NCBI GenBank assembly: GCA_035530055.1
Contig: DATKVN010000013.1
Span: 1-10,726 of the forward strand
Length of the DNA stretch: 10,726 bases
Reading direction: 5' to 3'
From: a bacterium
GTDB lineage: Bacteria > UBA6262 > WVXT01
The position numbers and the translations under genes are program-made. A model generated the notes under the pieces. It searched no databases and was not told where the DNA came from. It was given only the letters and a program-made list of their open reading frames with translations. Positions within the stretch are counted from its first letter, which is position 1; the number at the start of each line of letters is the position of its first letter. Positions 1-6,832 of this stretch are shown piece by piece.

Positions 1-1
1 T

Positions 2-133
2 GGTGAGCCCATGGAACTGAATCCCTTTGTATCGGACATTTTGCGAAAGACAATAAAGGGATTTCTCTCTGGGTTGAAGGGTTTCAAGAGAGGGAAAATT
101 AGAATTAAAATTGGGGATAGAGAAGACCGATGA
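2..133 (+). CDS. C-terminal fragment of an unidentified protein (possibly MobB-like)
   Basis: This is an open frame of 43 residues that enters from the left edge and stops at TGA 131-133. The first stretch reads GEPMELNPFVSDILRKTIKG, followed by a basic tail ending in IRIKIGDREDR. The stop overlaps the ATG of the radical SAM gene as ATGA, which indicates one transcript and probable translational coupling. The pattern of an NPFV motif, an amphipathic helix (TIKGFLSGLKG) and a final IRIKI strand reminds me of the C-terminus of some MobB-type molybdopterin-guanine dinucleotide biosynthesis proteins. That is recall from a short fragment, so the identity is tentative. Good codon flow and the coupled stop make it very likely to be real coding sequence. 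Confidence 0.6.
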   Translation, partial: GEPMELNPFVSDILRKTIKGFLSGLKGFKRGKIRIKIGDREDR

Positions 134-1125
134 AGACAAAAGAGGTTACCAGCTACATATATGGTCCAGTTCCCTCCTGGCGATTGGGGAGGTCGTTGGG
201 TGTTGATATTGTACCTTTTAAGATTTGCAGTTTTAATTGTATCTATTGTGAAACTGGAAGGACGACTAACCTTACTATAGAGAGAAAGGAGTATGTCTCT
301 AAGGCTCCTGTTATTGAAGAATTGAAAGCGTTCTTATCAAAAAGGAAGAATATTGACTATATTACTTTCTCAGGTTCGGGTGAGCCCACTTTAAATTCCA
401 AGATTGGTGAAATGATAAACGAAGTAAAAAAACTCACAGATATTCCTGTAGCTATAGTGACTAATAGTTCTCTTCTTAATAAAGAAGAAGTGCGTCGGGA
501 ATTGAGGGAAGCAGATGTCGTTATTCCTTCTCTGGATGTGGTGAGCCAGTCTATCTTTGAATCTCTCAATCGGCCACATCCGTCTTTGAAGATAGAAGAA
601 ATAATTAACGGATTGATCGAGTTGAGGAAAGAATTTAAAAATAAAATCTGGTTAGAAGTATTACTGGTTAAAGGGATTAACGATGGCCCGGAAGAGATTC
701 GTAAACTGGCAGAAGTTATAGAAAAGATTAGACCGGATAAGGTGCAACTGAACACTGTGCTTCGCCCACCAGCGGAAGAAGAGGTTTTTGCCCTAAGTCA
801 AAAAGAGCTTCGTTCCATCCAAAGGAAACTACCAGGGAAAGTGGAGGTAGTCAGAAAATTTAAGAAAGTTCTAAATGGAGAACATATAGAAAAACTGGAA
901 ACCGATATCAAAAATCTTCTTAAGAGAAGACCCTGCACGCTCAGTGATATTTCGTCTGCTTTGAGAGTTAATCCCAAAGAGGTGATGAAAAACTTGACCA
1001 TTCTGGAAGGGCGTACAGAGATTAGAGCGGAACTGCATAATAAAAAGAGATACTATATTTCGACTCGACAAAGCAAGCGTGTTGAAGGAAGCTATTCTAA
1101 AAAAGACGGACAAGATGACAGGTAG
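130..1125 (+). CDS. Radical SAM protein, TYW1-like (COG0731), with C-terminal winged-helix-like region
   Basis: This 331-residue protein opens with YGPVPSWRLGRSLGVD, the signature of the COG0731 family. The radical SAM cluster motif follows as C33-x3-C37-x2-C40 (CSFNCIYC). It should bind a [4Fe-4S] cluster that cleaves S-adenosylmethionine to a 5'-deoxyadenosyl radical. GSGEPTL at about residues 82-88 is the usual SAM-contacting glycine-rich motif. Residues from about 250 onward look like a small winged helix: a run of RRPCTLSDISSALRV, then a helix, then a basic strand KKRYYIS. Archaeal relatives make the wyosine base of tRNA-Phe, but bacterial members mostly have no known substrate, so I do not transfer that function. 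The start ATG lies inside the stop of the upstream gene (ATGA). The stop at 1123-1125 falls within the first repeat arm that follows. Confidence 0.9.
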   Translation: MKTKEVTSYIYGPVPSWRLGRSLGVDIVPFKICSFNCIYCETGRTTNLTIERKEYVSKAPVIEELKAFLSKRKNIDYITFSGSGEPTLNSKIGEMINEVKKLTDIPVAIVTNSSLLNKEEVRRELREADVVIPSLDVVSQSIFESLNRPHPSLKIEEIINGLIELRKEFKNKIWLEVLLVKGINDGPEEIRKLAEVIEKIRPDKVQLNTVLRPPAEEEVFALSQKELRSIQRKLPGKVEVVRKFKKVLNGEHIEKLETDIKNLLKRRPCTLSDISSALRVNPKEVMKNLTILEGRTEIRAELHNKKRYYISTRQSKRVEGSYSKKDGQDDR

Positions 1126-1287
1126 TGTAGGGCTTTATGCCCATAATGATTTTGGTCACGTAGGGGCGACCTTTATGGTCGCCCAAAGGCTTGTCCCCGT
1201 AAACCCCATTACAACGGGGTAAAAATTACGCCCATAAAGGGCTACACTACAATTACATTACGATTACGCCCATAAAGGGCTACGCTA
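1122..1287. repeat. Intergenic cluster of inverted and direct repeats
   Basis: The gap between the radical SAM gene and lgt is filled with short palindromes. Hairpin 1 is GGGC-TTTAT-GCCC at 1130-1142. Hairpin 2 is at 1164-1184, with stem GGGCGACC/GGTCGCCC and loop TTTAT. Hairpin 3 pairs CCCCGT (1195-1200) with ACGGGG (1214-1219). Two more are GCCC-ATAAA-GGGC at 1230-1242 and 1268-1280; on the - strand they again have a TTTAT loop. The 21 bases at 1225-1245 recur exactly at 1263-1283. The arm at 1122-1142 also pairs with 1230-1250 over 17 of 21 positions. None of the hairpins is followed by a T-run, so these are not obvious intrinsic terminators on the + strand. Confidence 0.85.
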
Positions 1288-1329
1288 CGACATTATCGAG
1301 GTAAATCTTGTTCAGCCAAGGGAGAGAAA

Positions 1330-2091
1330 TTGTATCCAATACTTCTTAAATTGGGACCTTTCACTATTTATACATATGGATTAATGGTAGCAATTGGTTG
1401 TCTTGTGGGTTTCTTTTATGTTCGGGAAGAGGCAAGGAGAACAGGCTTCGATACCGACAAGATAATGAGTCTATTTCTCTGGGTGTTAATCTCTGGCTTT
1501 ATGGGAGGAAGAATCCTCTATGTTTTTGTGGAATGGGAACGTTTTCTAAATGAACCCTTGAGAACCATTTTTGGCCGGGGAGGGTTCGTTTTCTATGGTG
1601 GATTTATTTTAGCTTTTGGAATTGGCATCTGGCAGATGAGAAGAAAGAGTTTAAATATCTGGAAAACTGCGGATATCTTTGCTCCAGGAATTGTAATAGC
1701 CCATGCAATAAGTAGAATAGGTTGCTTTCTGAATGGTTGTTGTTACGGTCGTCCTACTGATTCCTGGCTGGGAGTCTCCTTTCCGCCAGAGAGCCCGGCT
1801 GGTTCTCTGGGTCAATCTCTAATTCCCATACAACTATTCTCCTCGTTAACTCTATTTATCATCTTTGCCATCCTACTCACCTTAAGGCGCTACAAAAAAT
1901 TTGATGGTCAATTATTCTGGCTGTATGTTCTTCTTTATGGAGTGACTCGCTCTATAATTGAAATCTTTCGGGGTGACCCTCGAGGTCATATCTGGCTCTT
2001 CTCTACTTCTCAATTTATAGGTATAATTCTTGCCATTTTAGCACTCATCATGCTTGGGAAATTGGGAAGAGAGAAAGAACAGAGTTTGTAG
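1330..2091 (+). CDS. lgt: Prolipoprotein diacylglyceryl transferase
   Basis: Lgt is an integral membrane enzyme that moves diacylglyceryl from phosphatidylglycerol to the lipobox cysteine of prelipoproteins. The protein has 253 residues and about seven hydrophobic segments, which is normal for the family. It starts with the typical LKLGPFTIYTYGLM segment. It has a YGGF motif near residue 90, the signature region HAISRIGCFLNGCCYGRP at about 125-142, and a C-terminal TRSIIEIFRGDPRG near 206-219. The signature has the SRIGCFLNGCC form rather than the GRIGNFIN of E. coli; I recall similar Cys-containing versions in other bacteria. The start is TTG at 1330, preceded by AGGGAGA at a suitable distance, and no upstream ATG fits the family N-terminus. 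It opens the lgt-ccdA-trxA-trxB run, and the TlpA-like lipoprotein downstream is a likely substrate. Confidence 0.95.
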   Translation: MYPILLKLGPFTIYTYGLMVAIGCLVGFFYVREEARRTGFDTDKIMSLFLWVLISGFMGGRILYVFVEWERFLNEPLRTIFGRGGFVFYGGFILAFGIGIWQMRRKSLNIWKTADIFAPGIVIAHAISRIGCFLNGCCYGRPTDSWLGVSFPPESPAGSLGQSLIPIQLFSSLTLFIIFAILLTLRRYKKFDGQLFWLYVLLYGVTRSIIEIFRGDPRGHIWLFSTSQFIGIILAILALIMLGKLGREKEQSL

Positions 2092-2093
2092 TC

Positions 2094-2107
2094 GAGGAGG
2101 CATTGTG
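2094..2107 (+). promoter_or_regulatory. Shine-Dalgarno and GTG start of ccdA
   Basis: GAGGAGG at 2094-2100 lies four bases before GTG at 2105. It decides the start against the upstream in-frame ATG at 2054, which lies inside lgt and would add a charged 17-residue extension that does not resemble a CcdA N-terminus. Confidence 0.8.
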
Positions 2108-2803
2108 GCTCAACAAGTTTCACTGGTTATGGCCTTTTTTGCCGGGCTTTTAACATTTCTTTCTCCCTGCGTTTTACCACTGATACCTGCTTACATTTCT
2201 TTTATTACTGGGGTGTCTATCGATGATTTAGTTAGTAGTGGAGAAGAGAAGAGTAAAATGACCAAGAGAATTTTTTTAGAAATGGTTTTATTCATTTCTG
2301 GCTTCTCTTTAGTTTTCATCTTACTGGGAGCTTCCGCTTCCTACTTTGGAAAATTTGTGCTCTCGCACTTGAATATTTTGAGAATTGTCGGTGGAGTTTT
2401 GGTCATCGTGTTTGGTTTGTATATTTCCGGGTTATTTAGCATAAGTTTTTTGGGGTATGAAAGAAAAATTCATTTAAAGATGAAACCCACGAATATTTTA
2501 GGTTCTTTTATTGTGGGAATAGTTTTTGCTCTGGGCTGGACTCCCTGTGTTGGTCCTGTTTTGGGAACAATACTTACTTATGCCGCCACTCAGGAGACTG
2601 TCAGGGAAGGGGTCTTCCTTTTGGGTTCCTACTCTCTGGGATTGGGCATTCCTTTTCTCGTCTCGGGTCTGGCTGTTAACCTTTTTCTTAGGGGATTCAG
2701 GAAGATAAAGAAATACTCAAGGCTAATATCAGTAGTAACTGGAGGACTGCTGATTCTATTTGGAATTCTGATTTTAACCGGCAAATTCCAATTCATAATG
2801 TAA
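2105..2803 (+). CDS. ccdA: Cytochrome c biogenesis protein CcdA / DsbD-like transmembrane thiol transporter
   Basis: CcdA passes reducing equivalents from cytoplasmic thioredoxin across the membrane to extracytoplasmic thioredoxin-like proteins. From GTG 2105 the product has 232 residues and about six membrane segments, as expected for the short CcdA form. The two redox cysteines sit in the conserved contexts LSPCVLPLIPAY (C22) and GWTPCVGPVLGT (C148), each in a hydrophobic helix with neighbouring prolines. The two halves repeat the same plan, as in DsbD beta domains. The gene starts 13 bases after lgt and ends 18 bases before trxA, so it is almost certainly in one operon with them. Its likely electron donor (TrxA/TrxB) and a likely acceptor (the TlpA-like lipoprotein) are both encoded just downstream. 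No cytochrome c maturation genes are visible, so the role may be general extracytoplasmic thiol reduction. Confidence 0.93.
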   Translation: MAQQVSLVMAFFAGLLTFLSPCVLPLIPAYISFITGVSIDDLVSSGEEKSKMTKRIFLEMVLFISGFSLVFILLGASASYFGKFVLSHLNILRIVGGVLVIVFGLYISGLFSISFLGYERKIHLKMKPTNILGSFIVGIVFALGWTPCVGPVLGTILTYAATQETVREGVFLLGSYSLGLGIPFLVSGLAVNLFLRGFRKIKKYSRLISVVTGGLLILFGILILTGKFQFIM

Positions 2804-2821
2804 TTCACATAAGGGGGAAAG

Positions 2822-3145
2822 ATGGAAATTGTTCTGAACGATGAAAATTTCAAGGAGGAAGTTCTGGATTCAAAAGTGCCTGTCCTGGTAGATTTCTGGG
2901 CTGAATGGTGCGCACCCTGTTTAATGGTTGCCCCAGCTATCGAAGAGATTTCCCGGAAGTATGCAGGTCGCCTGAAAGTGGGAAAACTTAACGTAGACGA
3001 AAATCCTCTCACCAGTGCAAAATATGGAATTCAAAGCATTCCCACTTTCATAATCTTCAAGAATGGAAAAGTGCTCGGCCAGACTGCCGGGGCTATGCCC
3101 AGGGAAGGCTTAGAAGCCAAAATTGGAGAAATTCTGGATGAGTGA
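2822..3145 (+). CDS. trxA: Thioredoxin
   Basis: This is a 107-residue single-domain thioredoxin with no signal peptide, so it should be cytoplasmic. The active site is FWAEWCAPC with C30 and C33; the family norm is WCGPC, so the first X is Ala instead of Gly, which is seen in some natural thioredoxins. The cis-proline motif SIPTF is present near residues 74-78. The protein ends in the usual amphipathic helix (EAKIGEILDE). A strong AAGGGGG lies a few bases upstream of ATG 2822. The 3' end overlaps trxB by eight bases. It should be reduced by TrxB and should donate electrons to CcdA, and possibly to cytoplasmic targets such as peroxiredoxins. Confidence 0.96.
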   Translation: MEIVLNDENFKEEVLDSKVPVLVDFWAEWCAPCLMVAPAIEEISRKYAGRLKVGKLNVDENPLTSAKYGIQSIPTFIIFKNGKVLGQTAGAMPREGLEAKIGEILDE

Positions 3146-4097
3146 GTATGATGTTATTATTATTGGCGGTGGACCGGCAGGTTTGACCGCCGGTCTCTAT
3201 ACAGTTCGCGCAAGGCTGAAAACTTTATTTCTGGAAAAGGTGGCTCCTGGGGGTCAGGCAGCCCTCGCCTGGACAATAGAGAACTATCCAGGATTTCCTG
3301 AAGGGATTGGCGGAGCTGAATTGATGGATAGGTTCAGGAAGCAAGCGGAAAAATATGAATTGGAGATTAAAAGTGGAGAAGTGGTAAAGGTTAACGTTTC
3401 TTCTGAAGATGAGCGGTACAAAAATAAATTGGAGAAAGTAGTTAACACAGAGAAAGAGGAGTACAAGACCGTAGCTTTAATTGTTGCTACAGGGACAAGA
3501 CCAAGGAAATTGGAAGTCCCCGGAGAAGAGAGACTGATTGGTAAAGGAGTATCCTATTGCGCTACCTGTGATGGACCCTTGTTTAAAAATCGGAAGGTTG
3601 TTGTAGTAGGCGGTGGAGATGCTGCCGTAAAAGAAGCACTATTTCTATCCAAATTTGCAGAGAAAGTCACTTTAATTCATCGTCGGGAGGAACTCAGGGC
3701 AAGCAAAATTATCGAAGAGAGGGCGGTTTCCAATCCCAAATTGGAATTTATCTGGAAGTCAATAGTGACTGAAATTCTTGGAGAAACTGAAGTGAAAGGT
3801 GTTAAGGTAAGAAATCTGGAGACAGGAAAAGATTTGACATTAGAAACAAAAGGCGTATTTGTCCACATAGGTACCGCTCCTAACACCGGGTTCCTGAAGG
3901 GTGTTGTGGAGATGGACGAGGAAGGATTTATTATTACAGACGAAAATATGGAGACTTCAGTTAAAGGGATATATGCTTGCGGAGATGTGCGGAAGAAATT
4001 GTTAAGGCAGGTAGTGACTGCCTGTGGCGAGGGGGCAACTGCCGGTTTTGCTGCCGGGCAATACGTTGGAAAATGGAAAGATAAGACTAAAATATAG
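3138..4097 (+). CDS. trxB: Thioredoxin reductase (NADPH, FAD)
   Basis: TrxB is a flavoprotein that moves electrons from NADPH through FAD and a disulfide to thioredoxin. From ATG 3138 it has 319 residues, the normal low-molecular-weight length. An FAD-binding GGGPAG is at about residues 10-15. The redox motif CATCDG has cysteines near 141 and 144. The NADPH-binding GGGDAA is near 158-163, with HRREELR near 181-187, which normally selects NADPH over NADH. A C-terminal FAD motif (GIYACGDVR) follows. The frame is open further up to a TTG at 3123, but ATG 3138 gives the canonical MSEYDVIIIGGGPAG start and has GGAG nine bases upstream. The start overlaps the end of trxA by eight bases, so the two are translationally linked. 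Confidence 0.95.
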   Translation: MSEYDVIIIGGGPAGLTAGLYTVRARLKTLFLEKVAPGGQAALAWTIENYPGFPEGIGGAELMDRFRKQAEKYELEIKSGEVVKVNVSSEDERYKNKLEKVVNTEKEEYKTVALIVATGTRPRKLEVPGEERLIGKGVSYCATCDGPLFKNRKVVVVGGGDAAVKEALFLSKFAEKVTLIHRREELRASKIIEERAVSNPKLEFIWKSIVTEILGETEVKGVKVRNLETGKDLTLETKGVFVHIGTAPNTGFLKGVVEMDEEGFIITDENMETSVKGIYACGDVRKKLLRQVVTACGEGATAGFAAGQYVGKWKDKTKI

Positions 4098-4101
4098 TTT
4101 A

Positions 4102-4188
4102 TTCATCGTTGAGGAATCTTTTAACGTGGAAAGATCTGGAGTCCTCCCGAAAGGGAGGTAATCGACCTTGCTTTCGCAAGGAGTCCAG
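4102..4188. repeat. Composite structured repeat, copy 1 (before tlpA)
   Basis: The gap between trxB and tlpA holds a leader block TTCATCGTTGAGGAAT (4102-4117), then hairpin CCTCCC-GAAA-GGGAGG (4143-4158) and hairpin CCTTGC-TTTC-GCAAGG (4166-4181). These two are enclosed by an outer stem CTGGAGTCC (4136-4144) with GGAGTCCAG (4180-4188), eight of nine positions paired. The whole could fold as a three-way junction. A second copy with the same parts in a different order is at 6833-6911. No T-run follows. Confidence 0.85.
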
Positions 4189-4215
4189 AGGCTTTACTAA
4201 AAGGAAGGAGAAGAG

Positions 4216-4779
4216 ATGAGAAAAGTTTTGCAAAAAGGTCTGATAGTTTTGGTTCTTTTGGTCATCTGGGCTTCAGGCTGTGGGGTTGAAACGGAAATAG
4301 AAGAAATAGGAGAACTGGAAGAGGTCATAATAACTGAGAAAGAATGGGGAGATGCCCCAGATTTTACTCTTCCCGACCTTGAGGGAAATAGTTTAACTCT
4401 TTCGGACTTTAGGGGAAAAGTAATTATTCTCAATTTTTGGGCTACCTGGTGTCCTCCCTGTCGCAAGGAAATTCCAGATTTTGTAGAACTCTATGAGAAA
4501 TATAAAGACGAAGGTTTACTTATCATCGGGGTGAGTCTGGACAGAGGAGATAGCCGCGCGGTTAAACAATTTTCGAAAAATTACAAAATTAATTACCCTA
4601 TAGTCCTGGGTAATGTTAACGTCACCCAAGATTATGGAGGAATCAGAGGAATTCCCACTACTTTTGTTATCGATAGAAAAGGCGATATCAAAGAGAAGTA
4701 TGTTGGTTACCGACCCAGAGCCACTTTTGAAGAGGCGGTTAAAAGATTGTTGGAAGAGGTCTCCGAAAAATTACCTTAG
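4216..4779 (+). CDS. TlpA/ResA-like thioredoxin-fold lipoprotein
   Basis: This 187-residue protein has a probable lipoprotein signal: basic MRKVLQKG, a hydrophobic run, then WASGC with C22 as the lipid-attachment cysteine. The -3 position is Ala rather than the commoner Leu. A short acidic linker (residues 24-43) precedes an AhpC/TSA-type thioredoxin fold beginning APDFTLPDLEG. The active site is NFWATWCPPC with C79 and C82, and the cis-proline is in GIPTTF near residue 147. TlpA and ResA proteins act outside the cytoplasmic membrane as thiol-disulfide reductases fed by CcdA. A strong GGAAGGAG lies five bases before ATG 4216. It sits 118 bases downstream of trxB, behind the repeat, and completes the thiol relay. 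The specific client proteins cannot be told from the sequence. Confidence 0.9.
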   Translation: MRKVLQKGLIVLVLLVIWASGCGVETEIEEIGELEEVIITEKEWGDAPDFTLPDLEGNSLTLSDFRGKVIILNFWATWCPPCRKEIPDFVELYEKYKDEGLLIIGVSLDRGDSRAVKQFSKNYKINYPIVLGNVNVTQDYGGIRGIPTTFVIDRKGDIKEKYVGYRPRATFEEAVKRLLEEVSEKLP

Positions 4780-4787
4780 AGACCTCT
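4755..4787. terminator. Stem-loop across the tlpA stop codon
   Basis: AGAGGTCTC (4755-4763) is a perfect nine-base inverted repeat of GAGACCTCT (4779-4787), with a 15-base loop that contains most of the stop codon (4777-4779). There is no T-run after it, so it is at best a weak or Rho-assisted terminator or an mRNA-stabilising hairpin. The annotation as a terminator is tentative. Confidence 0.35.
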
Positions 4788-4798
4788 GACTACATCAC

Positions 4799-4818
4799 GC
4801 AGACTGAAGTCTGCTACT
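4799..4818. repeat. Short palindromic repeat GCAGACT-GA-AGTCTGC with CTACTC flank
   Basis: GCAGACT (4799-4805) and AGTCTGC (4808-4814) form a perfect seven-base palindrome around GA and are followed by TACTCC. Read on the - strand it is GTAG plus a palindrome with a TTCA centre. That matches the layout of the repeats at 1122-1287 and 8452-8552. Confidence 0.75.
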
Positions 4819-4840
4819 CCCAAATAAGTACAGTGTAATT

Positions 4841-5557
4841 GTGATGAAAATTTTGATAAAGGGAATGATTGAAACTTCGCTACTTGATTGGGATGGAAAG
4901 ATCGTTTCCACTCTATATACGCCCTATTGTAATTTCAGATGTCCCTACTGTCAAAACGCAGGACTGGTCCTGAATCCTGACCAGTATGAGACAATTCCCT
5001 TCGAAGTAATCTCCAATTTTTTAACAAGCCATCGAAACTGGATTGATGGAATATGTCTTACCGGTGGAGAACCCTGTTTTTTTGAAGATTTACCGGAATT
5101 TCTGGAAAAAATTCGCAATTTAGGAATGGAAATAAAACTCGATACCAATGGCACTTTCCCAAAAATATTGCAGAGAGTAATAGATAGGGGGCTGGTCAAT
5201 TATGTGGCTATGGACATTAAAGCGCCCTTAAATTTTAATGCCTATGAGAAATCGACAAGGATAAAGAGTAAAGAATTATTGGAGAGGGTTAGAGAAAGTG
5301 TTGACTTAATAATCCATTCTGGAGTCGATTACGAATTCCGCACCACGGTGGTTCCCAATCTCCACAGCGAGGAAGACATCCTGGAAATCGCACGAGAAAT
5401 AGGAAGAGCAAAGAAATACGCTTTGCAGAACTTTTCCAACCGGGAAACAATGGATCCCGAGCTCCAGAAAATATCTCCTTACAAAATTGAAGAATTGGAA
5501 AAGATTCGCGAGCTCTGTCTTCAGTATGTTCAATGCTGTGTCGTACGGGGAAAGTAG
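4841..5557 (+). CDS. Radical SAM activase, NrdG2-like (anaerobic ribonucleotide reductase activating protein)
   Basis: This 238-residue radical SAM protein has the cluster motif C30-x3-C34-x2-C37 (CNFRCPYC) preceded by TLYTPYC, and the SAM-binding motif LTGGEP near 73-78. The N-terminal layout KGMIETSLLDWDGKIVSTLY is typical of the NrdG2 type of activase, which installs the glycyl radical on class III ribonucleotide reductase. An activase for another glycyl radical enzyme is the main alternative. No NrdD or other glycyl radical enzyme is encoded in the window, so the partner is elsewhere. The start can be GTG 4841 or ATG 4844 (one residue difference), and I see no clear Shine-Dalgarno before either. 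The product would be cytoplasmic and oxygen-sensitive, which supports an anaerobic lifestyle. Confidence 0.85.
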   Translation: MMKILIKGMIETSLLDWDGKIVSTLYTPYCNFRCPYCQNAGLVLNPDQYETIPFEVISNFLTSHRNWIDGICLTGGEPCFFEDLPEFLEKIRNLGMEIKLDTNGTFPKILQRVIDRGLVNYVAMDIKAPLNFNAYEKSTRIKSKELLERVRESVDLIIHSGVDYEFRTTVVPNLHSEEDILEIAREIGRAKKYALQNFSNRETMDPELQKISPYKIEELEKIRELCLQYVQCCVVRGK

Positions 5558-5564
5558 AAATTAA

Positions 5565-6044
5565 ATGAGAAGAATTAAGATTGTTTCCATAAATAGAAGT
5601 GATAAAAAGGGCACTGTTAAAAGGCCTGTAGGAGAGGCGACCTTGAAGAGAAATTGGGGATTGGTGGGAGATGCTCATGGTGGTTTATCCCGTCGCCAAG
5701 TGAGTCTTTTAGGAATAGAAAATATTAGAAAGTTCGTTACGCGATTAGCAAAGCTCAAACGTTCTAAAAGTGTGAAGTTGAAGATTGGTCCAGGAGATTT
5801 TGCAGAGAATATTACCACTGGGGGTTTTGACCTTAATGGTTTGCCGATTGGTACAAAACTGAAGTTGGGAAATAGGGCGGTAATCGAGATTACCCAGCGG
5901 GGCAAAGAGTGTCACACCAAATGTGAAATAAGGAAGTTAATAGGCAGTTGTATTATGCCCAAAGAGGGACTATTTGCAAAAGTAATCTCGGGAGGAAAAA
6001 TAAAAGTGGGAGACTCCATAGAAATTGAGAGGAAAAGCTTATGA
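5565..6044 (+). CDS. MOSC-domain protein
   Basis: This 159-residue protein is made almost entirely of a MOSC domain. Recognisable parts are the start KIVSINRSDKKGTVKRPV, GLVGDAHGG near 32-40, RQVSLLG near 44-50, GDFAENITTGGFDL near 77-90, and IGTKLKLG followed by ECHTKCEI (C116, C120) and GSCIMPKEGLFAKV (C129). MOSC domains relate to the molybdenum cofactor sulfurase C-terminus and are thought to handle sulfur or molybdopterin. Stand-alone bacterial members often lie near molybdenum cofactor genes. Here the only possible molybdenum link is the uncertain MobB-like fragment at the left edge, several genes away. It starts seven bases after the NrdG2-like gene with a weak ribosome site. Its stop overlaps the aldolase start as ATGA, indicating translational coupling. 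Confidence 0.88.
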   Translation: MRRIKIVSINRSDKKGTVKRPVGEATLKRNWGLVGDAHGGLSRRQVSLLGIENIRKFVTRLAKLKRSKSVKLKIGPGDFAENITTGGFDLNGLPIGTKLKLGNRAVIEITQRGKECHTKCEIRKLIGSCIMPKEGLFAKVISGGKIKVGDSIEIERKSL

Positions 6045-6814
6045 AGACTCTATCGATTAAAGAGAAGATGAACAGGGGAGAATTTGTTGTCGGTCCCTTT
6101 GTAAAGTCCCGTGATCCAGCAATGGTGGAAATAGTAGGCCTTGCTGGATTCGATTTTGCCATTTTGGATATGGAACATAGCGCACTCTCTATTGAGAGCG
6201 TGGAAGATTTGATAAGAATGGCAGAAGTTAGAGGCATCGATTCCATAGTCAGGGTTCCCGAGATATCGGAATCTGCAATTTCGGGACCGCTGGATGCAGG
6301 AGCAAGTGGGGTTTTAGTTCCCCACGTGGACACCAGAAAACAAGCAGAAGAGGTGGTATTTCTATCCAAATTTTCTCCTTTGGGAGAAAGGGGAATGGAC
6401 GTATTTGCTCGTGCTGCTGACTATTCTCACCTCCCCAAGGAGGTTTTCCTTAGGGAGGCGAATAGAAAGACTCTTTTGATTGTCCAGATTGAGGGGAAGA
6501 GAGGAGTAGAAAATCTCGACGAGATATTGCAGGTTAAGGGTCTGGATACCATATTTGTCGGACCCTATGACCTCTCTCAGTCGCTGGGAGTTCCTGGTGA
6601 GATAGACCACCCCAAGGTTGTGGAGAAGATTAAACAGGTGGTGGGGAAGGTGAGAAAGGCAGGTCTCTCTCTGGGAATATATGTGGATGATGTGGAAACA
6701 GCGAAAAAATGGATAGATTTGGGCGTGCAGTTTATAGCCCTTCTTGTGGATGCAGTGATATTTTTCCGGGCCTGTCGTTCACTCATTGCCCCGCTAAGAA
6801 AATCTAAGAAATAA
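6041..6814 (+). CDS. HpcH/HpaI family class II aldolase
   Basis: This 257-residue TIM-barrel aldolase belongs to the HpcH/HpaI group, which splits or forms 2-keto-3-deoxy (sugar) acids using a divalent metal and pyruvate. Key positions match E. coli HpaI with a shift of one or two residues: H46 in DMEHSALS as the base, R71 in IVRVP, E151 in QIEGKRGVEN and D177 in VGPYDLSQSLG as metal ligands. GASGVLVPHVDT near 88-99 and GERGMD near 115-120 are also family motifs. The C-terminal region from about 225 follows the family pattern (GVQFIALLVDAVIFF). Exact substrate is not visible; 2-keto-3-deoxy-rhamnonate, 2-keto-3-deoxy-galactarate and 4-hydroxy-2-oxoheptanedioate types are all possible. ATG 6041 overlaps the MOSC stop. 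The sugar kinase downstream supports a role in carbohydrate breakdown, but a repeat separates the two. Confidence 0.9.
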   Translation: MKTLSIKEKMNRGEFVVGPFVKSRDPAMVEIVGLAGFDFAILDMEHSALSIESVEDLIRMAEVRGIDSIVRVPEISESAISGPLDAGASGVLVPHVDTRKQAEEVVFLSKFSPLGERGMDVFARAADYSHLPKEVFLREANRKTLLIVQIEGKRGVENLDEILQVKGLDTIFVGPYDLSQSLGVPGEIDHPKVVEKIKQVVGKVRKAGLSLGIYVDDVETAKKWIDLGVQFIALLVDAVIFFRACRSLIAPLRKSKK

Positions 6815-6832
6815 TACACGAAAGATAATTTG

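Noticed and set aside
357-755. 132-codon open frame on the - strand
   Set aside because: It lies fully opposite the radical SAM gene, whose motifs fix the + frame. The reverse product is low-complexity Ser/Ile/Leu-rich with no domain.
1122-1287. Possible CRISPR array
   Set aside because: The repeats are short palindromes of differing sequence with irregular spacing, and there are no unique spacers of constant length or cas genes.
2054-2104. ATG 2054 as the ccdA start
   Set aside because: It would overlap lgt by 38 bases and add a charged extension. GTG 2105 has a strong Shine-Dalgarno and gives the family N-terminus.
5289-5678. 129-codon open frame on the - strand
   Set aside because: It overlaps both the NrdG2-like and MOSC genes, which have clear motifs, and its product matches nothing I recognise.
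5953-6369. 138-codon open frame on the - strand
   Set aside because: It is opposite the MOSC end and the aldolase active-site region. It is a shadow of real coding sequence.
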